Part shown: positions 8,341 through 18,969 of the stretch, one piece after another
How the letters are laid out: each line of letters starts with the position of its first letter
Position numbering within the stretch: the first letter of the stretch is position 1
NCBI RefSeq assembly: GCF_015477835.1
Contig: NZ_JADLQN010000003.1
Coordinates: forward strand, 310,001-374,000
DNA from: Nocardia higoensis
GTDB lineage: Bacteria; Actinomycetota; Actinomycetes; Mycobacteriales; Mycobacteriaceae
Length of the DNA stretch: 64,000 nucleotides
Reading direction: 5' to 3'
Made by a program: the position numbers and the translations under genes
Notes under the pieces: model-generated
Database searches by the model: none
What the model was told of the DNA's origin: nothing
Seen by the model: only the letters and a program-made list of their open reading frames with translations

Positions 8341-9272
8341 CGGAGTACCCGCGCGACCTGATCGGCTACGGCAGGCGTCCGCCGCATCCGCACTGGCCCG
8401 ACGACGCGCGCATCGCCGTGCAGTTCGTGCTTAATTACGAAGAGGGCGCGGAGAACTGCGTGCTCGACGGCGACGAGGCGTCGGAGACGTTCCTGTCCGA
8501 GATGACCCCCGCGCAGGCGTTCCCGAACCGGCACATGTCGATGGAATCGCTCTACGAGTACGGCTCGCGGGCGGGCGTGTGGCGGGTGCTGCGGACGTTC
8601 GAGCGTCGTGGCCTGCCACTCACCGTCTTCGGAGTGGCGCGCGCCCTGCGACGCCATCCGGAAGCGACCGCCGCGTTCCTGGAGCTCGGTCACGAGATCG
8701 CCTGCCACGGACTGAAATGGCAGTCCTACCAACTCGTCGACGAGGAGACCGAGCGCGCGCACCTGCGCGAGGCGATCGACATCCTCACCGAGCTGACCGG
8801 CAGCAGGCCGCTCGGCTGGTACACCGGCCGGGATTCCCCGCACACCCGCCGCCTGGTGGTCGAGGCGGGCGGATTCGCCTACGACTCCGATTCCTACGCC
8901 GACGACCTGCCGTATTGGGTGCGGGTTCCGCACGGCGCGAACGGCGAGGCGGACAACCACCTGGTCGTGCCCTACACGCTCGACACCAACGACATGCGTT
9001 TCGCCTCCCCCGCCGGATTCCCCTCCGGCGACCAGTTCTTCGCGCACCTGCGCGACGCCTTCGACGTCCTCTACGCCGAGGGTCTCGAGGGCGCGCCGAA
9101 GATGTTGAGCGTCGGATTGCACTGCCGGATCGTGGGGCGTCCCGCGCGTCTGGCCTCGCTGGAACGGTTCCTCGACCATGTCCAAGGGCACGACAAGGTG
9201 TGGATCACCCGGCGCATCGACATCGCGAACCATTGGCGCAGAACACATCCCGTGGTGGGGCAGCCCGACTGA
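8325..9272 (+). CDS. puuE: PuuE-type allantoinase (polysaccharide-deacetylase fold)
   Basis: Up to 315 residues of the PuuE family, metal-independent allantoinases of the carbohydrate esterase 4 fold that turn allantoin into allantoate. Diagnostic segments are YPRDLIGYGRRPPHPHWP, VQFVLNYEEGAENCVLDGD, NRHMSMESLYEYGSRAGVWR, HEIACHGLKWQSYQ and GWYTGRDSPHTRRLV. Two starts are possible: ATG at 8325, overlapping alc by 16 bases, or TTG at 8337 in a TTGA overlap. Together with alc it performs two successive steps from allantoin to ureidoglycolate; genes for ureidoglycolate use or uricase are not in this window. Confidence 0.92.
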   Translation: MGVGLTEYPRDLIGYGRRPPHPHWPDDARIAVQFVLNYEEGAENCVLDGDEASETFLSEMTPAQAFPNRHMSMESLYEYGSRAGVWRVLRTFERRGLPLTVFGVARALRRHPEATAAFLELGHEIACHGLKWQSYQLVDEETERAHLREAIDILTELTGSRPLGWYTGRDSPHTRRLVVEAGGFAYDSDSYADDLPYWVRVPHGANGEADNHLVVPYTLDTNDMRFASPAGFPSGDQFFAHLRDAFDVLYAEGLEGAPKMLSVGLHCRIVGRPARLASLERFLDHVQGHDKVWITRRIDIANHWRRTHPVVGQPD

Positions 9273-9275
9273 CAC

Positions 9276-12032
<2,757 letters not shown>

Positions 12033-12450
12033 CGCTGTCCTCTCGGCGGCGAGGCAGGGCCTTCGATCTCCCTACCGTAGGACATCCCGGCGGGACACGA
12101 GCGCCTGTGGGGAACGCTCTCACGTCGTCAGTCGTCATCAGTGTCGGCCGGGGCCGGGGCGTCGACGACGTGGCGCAGCAGCACGCGGCCCGCCGCCGCG
12201 CGGAGTCGCTTCCGAGAACTGCGGGGGACCGGCATGTCGTCGATCCCCGGATCGGTCGTGGTGATCCGGCAGGCAACCCGCTTTCGGGGGTCGCGGCGGT
12301 GTCGGTCCGGTTACGGCGAGCGAATGAGACTGTGATCCGGTTTGCACGGCGGTAACGATCTTGATGCCGGTTCCGACGTGCTAGGTGACAGACGGCCCGT
12401 CGGGGGGCCAGTCCTTCTTGCTCGTTTGCACATGGATTGGGGAACGGGAC
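12033..12450. other. Intergenic region between divergent ctpF-like and cutinase-like genes
   Basis: 418 bases holding promoters for both flanking genes. Short open frames occur on both strands but show no recognisable protein pattern or convincing ribosome binding site. No clear operator palindrome was found by eye. Confidence 0.5.
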
Positions 12451-14274
12451 ATGGCTCTTCGAGACTTGTTCGTCCGACAGAAGGCATTCGCCGCCCGCCA
12501 CAAGATCGTCTCCACGGCCGCCGCACCGCTGATCGTCGGCACCGCGGTCGTGGTCGGCGCGACGTGGGCGCTGACCTCGCCGCCTACCAGCGTCGATACC
12601 GAGCTCAAGGCCTCGGTGACGGAGTGTCACGACATGGTGGCGATCTCGGTGGCGGGGCGCAACGACACCCCGCGCGAGGGCTCCACCCTCATGCTCGTCG
12701 ACGCCAACGGCAACCCGCTGCCCGCCGCGATGGCCGGTGATCACAACAGCGAGTGGCTCGATCCGGTCGTCAACGCCCCCGACGGGGCGGTCGATCCGGA
12801 CTCGTACCGGGCGGTGTACATCGCCTACCCGGCGAATATGGAGTCCTACGAGCAGGCCGTGAACACCGGTGTGGCAAATACCCAGCAAGTCATGCGGGAG
12901 ATCTCGCAGGCCTGCCCGGACACCCGGTTCGCCATCGTCGGCTACAGCGAGGGCGCCGATGTGGTGCGCCGGGTCGCGATGGGGATCGGCAACGACGAAT
13001 CCTCGGACGGCTACGACGTGGTCGATCCGAACAACGTCGTTGGTGTGGTGATCCTGGCCGATTCGGGTCGCGGAGCCGGCGAGGGGCCCTTCATCGGCGC
13101 CGAGGATCCGTTCGCCAATCCCGACGGCTTCGACAGGCAGTACCAGAACGTGTCGCAGGGCACCCCTGGCCAGGGCGCACTGCCCGGCACCGGCGGCGAC
13201 TTCGGCGCGCTGAACGGCCGCATCGCCTCCTTCTGCTCCGAAGGCGACCTGACCTGCGCCGCGCCGGAGAACATCTCGCTGCTGCAACTGGTCGTGAACG
13301 TGGGCAGGCAGCTCAATGTGGACACCCTCGAACGCGAGGGACTCACCCCGGCCACCGGCGGCGACGTCGCGATGGTGCTCGGGCAGATCGCACTGGCGGC
13401 TTTCTCCGACATCGCCGCACAGCCGAACTGGATGGCCAGTGACGAGACCTTCCTCGAGGTGCTGTTGCGGGTCTCCGACCCCGAGTACGTGCCGGGCGAG
13501 CATCAGCCCGCGCCGGTGGCCGACTCGATCGAGACCGAGGAGATGTCCCCGCTGGCCTACCTGCCGCAGAAGCTGCTCAACGAGGTCGTCGGTCTGCTGG
13601 TGACCAACCAGAACACCATCCCGGTGATCATGAGCGACCCGTACAACCTCACTCTGGGCCCCAACCACAGCGGTCACCACTTCGACTACTGGGACGACGC
13701 CGACGCCTCCGCGGGCAAGCCGCTGACCTCGGCGGAGTATGCCGCGGCGTGGTTGACCCACCTGGCCAAGCAGGCGCAGGCCGGTGAGCCGGTGAACACC
13801 CAGGTCGCTCCGGAGCCCGCCGAGCTGGCGGTGGCCTATGAGGAGATGAAGGTCAACGTCACCGAGGTCGAGCGCGAGCGCAACGCCTACCTGGCGGCCG
13901 CCGCCACGACGACCCAGCCGTCGACCACGAAGTCGCCCGCGCCGACCAGCACCAGCGGTGCGCCGACGACGAGCCCGGCCCGCACGGCCGAGGACATCGC
14001 CGCGACCACCACGGCGCCGGGGACCACGCCCGAGACACCGAGCACCACGCCGGAGGCGACCACTCCCGACTCGGCCCCTCAGGAACCGGCTGTCACCGAG
14101 TCGGCCGCTCCCGAGCCGGCCGAGACGACTCCGGCGGCGCCCGAGCAGCCCGCCCAGGCTCCGGCACCGGCGACCGACGATGTCGTCGCGCCGCCCGCCG
14201 TCGCCGACAGCGCCCAGGTCACGACCACCACGCCCGTCCCCACTCCCACCGAGGAGCCGGGCGCGCACCGCTAG
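12451..14274 (+). CDS. Secreted cutinase-family (serine esterase) protein with Thr/Pro/Ala-rich tail
   Basis: 607 residues from the ATG at 12451, preceded by a GGGGAACGGG stretch; an in-frame GTG at 12385 would add 22 residues. A membrane segment near residues 22-45 (IVSTAAAPLIVGTAVVVGATWAL) acts as signal or anchor. The alpha/beta-hydrolase domain of cutinase/PE-PPE-like type follows, with nucleophile elbow GYSEGADVV. HSGHHFDYW near the end of the domain may supply the histidine. The last 130 residues are rich in Thr, Pro, Ala and Glu (TTTQPSTTKSPAPTSTSG), typical of a wall-spanning stalk. Likely an exported esterase acting on lipids at the mycolate envelope. Confidence 0.8.
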   Translation: MALRDLFVRQKAFAARHKIVSTAAAPLIVGTAVVVGATWALTSPPTSVDTELKASVTECHDMVAISVAGRNDTPREGSTLMLVDANGNPLPAAMAGDHNSEWLDPVVNAPDGAVDPDSYRAVYIAYPANMESYEQAVNTGVANTQQVMREISQACPDTRFAIVGYSEGADVVRRVAMGIGNDESSDGYDVVDPNNVVGVVILADSGRGAGEGPFIGAEDPFANPDGFDRQYQNVSQGTPGQGALPGTGGDFGALNGRIASFCSEGDLTCAAPENISLLQLVVNVGRQLNVDTLEREGLTPATGGDVAMVLGQIALAAFSDIAAQPNWMASDETFLEVLLRVSDPEYVPGEHQPAPVADSIETEEMSPLAYLPQKLLNEVVGLLVTNQNTIPVIMSDPYNLTLGPNHSGHHFDYWDDADASAGKPLTSAEYAAAWLTHLAKQAQAGEPVNTQVAPEPAELAVAYEEMKVNVTEVERERNAYLAAAATTTQPSTTKSPAPTSTSGAPTTSPARTAEDIAATTTAPGTTPETPSTTPEATTPDSAPQEPAVTESAAPEPAETTPAAPEQPAQAPAPATDDVVAPPAVADSAQVTTTTPVPTPTEEPGAHR

Positions 14275-14293
14275 CTAGCCCTTCGCACACCGG

Positions 14294-14337
14294 ACGGCCC
14301 CCGCCATCACTGCTCAGGCAGTGCGGGCGGGGGCCGT
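14294..14337. terminator. Strong intrinsic terminator after the cutinase-like gene
   Basis: Perfect 12-base arms ACGGCCCCCGCC (14294-14305) and GGCGGGGGCCGT (14326-14337), with an inner ACTG/CAGT stem in the loop. It lacks a U-tract, as is usual in high-GC actinobacteria. Confidence 0.75.
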
Positions 14338-14588
14338 TCGGCGTGCGCGGAACAGCTGATCCGCGATCCGGATACCGCGGCGGCCGGACAGATCCCAGCT
14401 GTTGCGGACCACTCGGCCGAATCGGTGCCGACGCCGCCCCGTGTCTCCGCGCCCCCGGAAAGCCGCGGTTCCGGTCGGTGCGCGGTGCCCTGCGACCAAC
14501 CGGTGGTAGACGACCGAGCGAAGGTGTTCGACCGTACTCCGACGGCTGTCCCTCCCGACGGCTCGCACCCGCTGGCAGGATCGTCGGC

Positions 14589-15212
14589 ATGGATGCGGTG
14601 CGTGACGCCTATGACGAGATAGCCGGGGAATACGCGGAATTCGCGCGCGGCGCGTTGGAGGGCAACCCGTTCGAACGCGCGCCGCTGGACGTGTTCGCCG
14701 AGTGCCTGGACGCGGGGCCGGTCGCGGACCTGGGCTGCGGGGAAGGCCGGATCACCGGATATCTGGCGAAGGCCGGACTGGACGTATTCGGGATCGACCT
14801 CTCGCCACGCATGATCGAGCTGGCGCGCGCGGGGCATCCAGGCGTGCGCTTCGACGTGGGTTCGCTGACGCGCACCGGGCTGCCGTCCGGAACGCTCGCC
14901 GGGCTCGTGGCCTGGTATTCGCTGATCCATCTGCCGCCGCAGCGCGTGCCGGGCGCGCTGGCGGAGTTCGCCCGGGTGCTCCGCGACGGCGGGCACGCTC
15001 TGCTGGGGTTCCAGGCCACCGAGGCCGACGGCGATCCGGTCGCCTTCGACCACGCGGTCGTCGAGGCGTACCGATGGTGGCCGGAGCGGTTGGGCGCAGC
15101 GGCCCGGGCGGCGGGGTTCGAGGTCCTGATGCACATGGTGCGGGCGCCTCGGCCGGGCGAACGTTTCGATCAGGCGAGCCTGTTGCTGCGCAAGCGGGTC
15201 CGCGGCGCGTGA
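14589..15212 (+). CDS. Class I SAM-dependent methyltransferase
   Basis: 207-residue methyltransferase. Motif I reads VADLGCGEGRITGYLAKAG (about residues 45-63), motif II FGIDLSPRMIELAR, and the post-I/III region LAGLVAWYSLIHLPPQRV followed by VLRDGGHALLGFQ. This is the small Methyltransf_11/25-like fold common in actinobacteria; the substrate cannot be told from sequence. The ATG at 14589 fits family N termini (MDAVRDAYDEIAGEYAEF). The gene stands alone between a terminator and the nitronate monooxygenase promoter region. Confidence 0.85.
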   Translation: MDAVRDAYDEIAGEYAEFARGALEGNPFERAPLDVFAECLDAGPVADLGCGEGRITGYLAKAGLDVFGIDLSPRMIELARAGHPGVRFDVGSLTRTGLPSGTLAGLVAWYSLIHLPPQRVPGALAEFARVLRDGGHALLGFQATEADGDPVAFDHAVVEAYRWWPERLGAAARAAGFEVLMHMVRAPRPGERFDQASLLLRKRVRGA

Positions 15213-15265
15213 GGCCGTCGCGTCCGGACCGGCGAGAAGAGAAATTGGGTATCCCGCGAGAAAAC

Positions 15266-15279
15266 TAGAACATGTTACT
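15266..15279. promoter_or_regulatory. KstR-like operator, distal half-conserved copy
   Basis: Reads TAGAACATGTTACT. It matches the KstR consensus TnnAACnnGTTnnA except for the last base. It lies 201 bases upstream of the nitronate monooxygenase start in a 268-base non-coding gap. KstR is the TetR-type repressor of steroid catabolism in mycobacteria, nocardiae and rhodococci. Confidence 0.45.
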
Positions 15280-15409
15280 GTCATTACATGGTGCACTCAC
15301 CGGCCGCTCCCCGCGCCGCTCAGGCGAGGCGATGCTCGCGGTACGCGGGGGAATCGGTCGTTTCCGGTGTCATCGAGCCGTTCTCCACTGGAACACGAGA
15401 CGGCGACTA

Positions 15410-15423
15410 TGCAACCCGTTCTA
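15410..15423. promoter_or_regulatory. KstR-like operator, proximal copy
   Basis: Reads TGCAACCCGTTCTA, a full match to the KstR consensus TnnAACnnGTTnnA, with its right half extended as GTTCTAGA. It sits 57 bases before the nitronate monooxygenase start codon, a normal repressor position. Confidence 0.55.
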
Positions 15424-15480
15424 GAGCATTCGCTGGCCGCTTGAGCGGTCCGCGAGACAGGTAAGGGAGACCAGCACCCG

Positions 15481-16599
15481 ATGCGTACCGAAATCTGCGA
15501 GCGGCTGGGGATCGAGTTCCCCATCTTCGCCTTCACTCATTGCCGCGATGTGGCCGCCGCGGTCAGCAATGCCGGTGGCCTGGGCGTGCTCGGCGCGGTC
15601 GGCTTCACCGCCGAACAGCTGGAAGTGGAACTGGCCTGGCTCGACGAGCACGTCAACGGCGTCTACGGCGTCGACCTGGTGATCCCCTCCAAGTACGAGG
15701 GCAAAGGCATCGACGGGCTGAGCCCCGAAGAGCTCGAGTCCAAGCTCGCCGAGATGGTCCCGCAGGGCCACCGCGACTTCGCCGAGAAGATCCTCGCCGA
15801 TCACGGGGTGCCGAAGCTGCCCGAGGGTGAGCACCACAATCAGCTGCTCGGCTGGACCGCGACCACCGCGGGTCCGCAGGTCGAGGTGATCCTGAAGCAT
15901 CCGAAGGCCAAGCTGGTCGCCAACGCCCTGGGGACCCCGCCCGAAGATGTCGTGAAGCAGATCAAGGACTCGGGACGGCTGATCGGCGCGCTGTGCGGTT
16001 CGGTCAAGCACGCGCTCAAGCACAAGGAAGCCGGGCTGGACTTCGTGGTCTGCCAGGGCACCGAGGGCGGCGGACATTGCGGCGAGGTGTCGTCGATGGT
16101 GCTGTGGCCGCAGGTGATCGACGCGGTCGGCGACCTGCCGGTGCTGGCGGCAGGCGGCATCGGCGACGGGCGTCAGGTCGCGGCGGCGATGGCGATGGGC
16201 GCGGCGGGCGCGTGGACAGGCTCGATCTGGCTGACCGTCGAGGAGGCCAATGTGCCGCCCGCGCAGATGCAGACGCTCATCGACGCCTCCAGCCACGACA
16301 CCGTGCGCTCGCGGGCGTGGACCGGCAAGCCGGCGCGCATGCTGCGCAACGAGTGGACCGAGGCGTGGGAGCAGCCCGAGAACCCCAGTCCGCTGCCGAT
16401 GCCGCTGCAGATGATGGTCGCGCTCGACGGCGTCAAGCGCGGGCACCGGTACCCGGAGGCCGCCAAGGACGTGAACTTCAACCCGGTCGGTCAGGTGGTC
16501 GGGATGATGCAGAAGGTCGAGCGTTCCGCCGATGTGATGGAACGGCTGGTCAACCAGTACGTCGAGGCGTGCGAGCGGCTCAACAAGCTGAACAGCTGA
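15481..16599 (+). CDS. Nitronate monooxygenase-family flavoprotein (Rv1533-like)
   Basis: 372-residue TIM-barrel flavoprotein of the 2-nitropropane dioxygenase/NMO family. Conserved parts are VSNAGGLGVLGAVG near the N terminus, the FMN-phosphate segment CQGTEGGGHCGEVSSMVL, and VLAAGGIGDGRQVAAAMAMGA. From memory the length and N terminus (MRTEICERLGIEFPI) are closest to M. tuberculosis Rv1533 and unlike the steroid enzyme IpdC. Two KstR-like operators upstream suggest a role linked to steroid or lipid breakdown, for example as an enoyl-CoA reductase-like flavoenzyme, rather than nitroalkane detoxification; this is inference. Good ATG start with GGGAG upstream. Confidence 0.87.
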   Translation: MRTEICERLGIEFPIFAFTHCRDVAAAVSNAGGLGVLGAVGFTAEQLEVELAWLDEHVNGVYGVDLVIPSKYEGKGIDGLSPEELESKLAEMVPQGHRDFAEKILADHGVPKLPEGEHHNQLLGWTATTAGPQVEVILKHPKAKLVANALGTPPEDVVKQIKDSGRLIGALCGSVKHALKHKEAGLDFVVCQGTEGGGHCGEVSSMVLWPQVIDAVGDLPVLAAGGIGDGRQVAAAMAMGAAGAWTGSIWLTVEEANVPPAQMQTLIDASSHDTVRSRAWTGKPARMLRNEWTEAWEQPENPSPLPMPLQMMVALDGVKRGHRYPEAAKDVNFNPVGQVVGMMQKVERSADVMERLVNQYVEACERLNKLNS

Positions 16600-16605
16600 G
16601 CCGGG

Positions 16606-17607
16606 TCACGACCGCCGGTGCTCGCGCATCCGCTGCTCGAGCACCGGATCGGTGATGCCGCCCGGACAGGCCAGCGCGTCGGCATCCCACCCGGCCAGTG
16701 CGCTGCCCTCGGTGTAGACCGTTTCGAAGAACTCGAGGGCCGCGCCGACCGGGTCGCCGGTCGCGCGGGCGGCGTCGTAGGCGTAGTACGCCGAGTGTCC
16801 GCTCCCCGAGGGCACCCAGCGGGCGCCCTCGGGTCGCAGCGGACGGTCGGTGAGGCCCGCGGGCTCGGGCGCGACGTAGGAGTAGAAGGTGGGTTCGGGG
16901 ACTTTGTCGTCGCCGAACCAGAATCCGGCGCTGATGACCTCGCGGGAGTATGCCTCCCGCGTCACCGGGTCCACGGTGGTCGGCATGTCGACGCGGCGCT
17001 CGGAGAACCGCTGGACGGCCAGGTCGAAGGTGTGCCAGAACAGGTGGACCGGGCTGACCTTGCCCGAGAAGCCGGCGCTGAACTCCTCGAGGATGCGGCC
17101 GACCCGGCTCTGCACCGTGAAGGCCCGGCACACCTTGTCCGGGTCGTAGTCGGCGTGCTCGGTGTCCTCCTCGAACCAGCGCCCGGCGTCGGGCAGGTCG
17201 AAGGGATGCGGCTGGTGCATCACCAGGTCGATGCCCAAGTCGCCGAGGCCGCCCATCACGTCGGTGTAGAAGGCCGCGACGGATTTGCCCGGCAGGTCGA
17301 ACTCCACTTGGACGCCCTCGTCGGTGGCGATGCGCAGCACGTGGTCGAAGAAATCGAAGGCGCAGGTGAACACCGGTCCGACGCGCGGGTCGCCGAGGGG
17401 GACGGTGGTCCAGCCGCGGGCGGTCAGGCGGAAGGTCATATGCCACCAGTGATTGCGGCGAATGCCCTTTTCCAGCGCGACCTTGCCGACGACCTGGGCG
17501 AACCGGTGCAGCGTCTCTTTCGTCGGCCGCCAGGACTCCAGCGGGATCGCGGGCAGCAGCTCCGCGGTGTCGACGGCGGGTGACTCGGGTACTGCCGACT
17601 CGGTCAT
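16606..17607 (-). CDS. DUF5996-family protein
   Basis: 333-residue cytosolic protein of the DUF5996 family, recognised from WWHMTFRLTARGWTT, GVQVEFDLPGKSVAAFY, VHLFWHTFDLAVQRFSERR, ISAGFWFGDDKVPEPTFYSY and the late GHSAYYAYDAARATGDP. No catalytic motif can be assigned and function is unknown. The ATG at 17607 is chosen because homologues start close to it; the frame stays open to 17829 with low-complexity sequence. Convergent with the nitronate monooxygenase gene, only six bases between stops. Confidence 0.85.
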   Translation of the reverse strand: MTESAVPESPAVDTAELLPAIPLESWRPTKETLHRFAQVVGKVALEKGIRRNHWWHMTFRLTARGWTTVPLGDPRVGPVFTCAFDFFDHVLRIATDEGVQVEFDLPGKSVAAFYTDVMGGLGDLGIDLVMHQPHPFDLPDAGRWFEEDTEHADYDPDKVCRAFTVQSRVGRILEEFSAGFSGKVSPVHLFWHTFDLAVQRFSERRVDMPTTVDPVTREAYSREVISAGFWFGDDKVPEPTFYSYVAPEPAGLTDRPLRPEGARWVPSGSGHSAYYAYDAARATGDPVGAALEFFETVYTEGSALAGWDADALACPGGITDPVLEQRMREHRRS

Positions 17608-17734
17608 AGGGCCACGGTACGACCGGCGCGGGTGGTATGCCAGCACCCCCGCCGCTCGGATCGCGAAGTCGCCACCCGAGCGGCCGGGGGTCCTCCGATC
17701 GCGGCGTGGTGCGGCTCGCCGCACGGCAGCAGCG

Positions 17735-18340
17735 CTAGCGGGCGAGACCGCCGAACCAGGTCTCCCAGGCCGGGGCGACCAGCGCGGCCATCGCCTCGTA
17801 TCCGGCCGCACCGGGATGCGCGCCGTCACCCTCGCGGACTTCGCGCATCCACACCTCGTCCGCCGACAGCGCGGCCAGGACCGGCACGTACGGGACCGCG
17901 GCCGCCGCGCAACGCCGGGCGTACTCGGCGTCGAGGTCGCCGATGCGTGCGTTGTGGGCGTCCTCGGCCACCGGTGGCGGGCCGACCATCAGCGCGGCCC
18001 AGCCCCTGGCGGCCACCGCGTCGAGCATCCTGGTCAGCGCCGACGCCGACGCCGCGGGAGCGACGCGAGGTTCCCCGCCGGCCCAGGCGGTGTCGTTGGC
18101 TCCGAAGGAGAGCACCACCCCGGCGGTGACCCACTCGGGCAGGCGGGGTGCGCATTCGGCGATCAGGCGAGCCTCGATCTCGGGGGCCGTCTGGCCGCGG
18201 ATGCCCAGGTTGTAGACGGTCAGTGGGATCTGCGGGCTCGCGGCGGCGGCCAGCCGTCCGGCCCAGCCCAGCCGACGCGGGTCACCCACCCCGGCAACGA
18301 AGGAGTCCCCGACGAAACACAGACGCAGATCCTCCACCAT
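17735..18340 (-). CDS. SGNH/GDSL-family hydrolase
   Basis: 201-residue esterase/lipase of the SGNH superfamily. Block I is CFVGDSFVAGVGD (nucleophile serine in GDS), block II includes NLGIRGQTAPEI (glycine), block III is LSFGANDTAW (asparagine in GxND), and block V is GDGAHPGAAGYEAMA (Asp and His). It has no signal peptide, so it acts in the cytosol; the substrate is unknown. The ATG at 18340 gives the standard family N terminus MVEDLRLCFVGDS. Confidence 0.88.
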   Translation of the reverse strand: MVEDLRLCFVGDSFVAGVGDPRRLGWAGRLAAAASPQIPLTVYNLGIRGQTAPEIEARLIAECAPRLPEWVTAGVVLSFGANDTAWAGGEPRVAPAASASALTRMLDAVAARGWAALMVGPPPVAEDAHNARIGDLDAEYARRCAAAAVPYVPVLAALSADEVWMREVREGDGAHPGAAGYEAMAALVAPAWETWFGGLAR

Positions 18341-18429
18341 GGGTCCGATCCTTTCACGGCGCGTCCCGCGCCTGCATGGTTCGTCCCGTTGTTCGCACAC
18401 CGCCGCCGGATTCGCCGCAGCGAACCGTT

Positions 18430-18790
18430 TCCGCACATCTACGCGTGCGAGGGCTTCACGACGGCCTTCTACGACCGGCTGCGCGCCGAGGCCGTGCTGG
18501 TCCGCGCAACCGCCATATCGTGAACGTCTCCGCACTCACCGGTTCCACGGTCATCGCGGGACACCCCCGGCTACGGTGCGGCGAGGGCGGCGCCGGATCG
18601 GTTCACCCGGCACCTGTCCGCCGAATACAGCGACTTCGGGGAGCGGCCGACGCGGTGGCCCCCGACCGCTTCCCCGAGCGGGTCCCGGTCGAGCAGGTGG
18701 TGCGCGCGATCGTCGAGCCCGACTCGGGCGAGATGACCGGCCGGGTGTCCGGTGGACGCCGGGCAGGCGGGCCGATGAGCCGACGGGGTG
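18430..18790 (+). pseudogene. Decayed short-chain dehydrogenase (SDR) remnant
   Basis: Pieces of an SDR lie in order but in different frames. HIVNVSALTGSTV (near 18513-18551) matches the strand carrying the catalytic Ser. GYGAARAAPDRFTRHLSAEY (near 18569-18628) matches the region after the Tyr-x-x-x-Lys site with Lys replaced. DAVAPDRFPERVPVEQVVRA (near 18650-18709) then SGEMTGRVSGG matches the C-terminal part. No single open frame joins them, so at least one frameshift separates the parts, and no start codon or N-terminal Rossmann motif is seen. Boundaries are approximate. Confidence 0.4.
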
Positions 18791-18969
18791 GCGTACCGGC
18801 CGGCACGTGGTTCTGGCAGTGTGATGACCGGCCGATGAGGCACCACGTGTCGACCAGCCCGCTGCGGCGTGTTGGTGCCGGCGGCCACGGCCGCCTGCTG
18901 CATACTCACCGAGCGTGCGATAGGGGCTGGTAGAACCAGCGCGAACCGATCCGAAAGTACCGATACGAC

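Noticed and set aside
15481..16599. IpdC (steroid ring-degradation flavoprotein) identity for the first NMO gene.
   Set aside because: Length, N terminus and phosphate segment match the Rv1533-type subgroup as remembered rather than IpdC; the operators alone do not define the enzyme.
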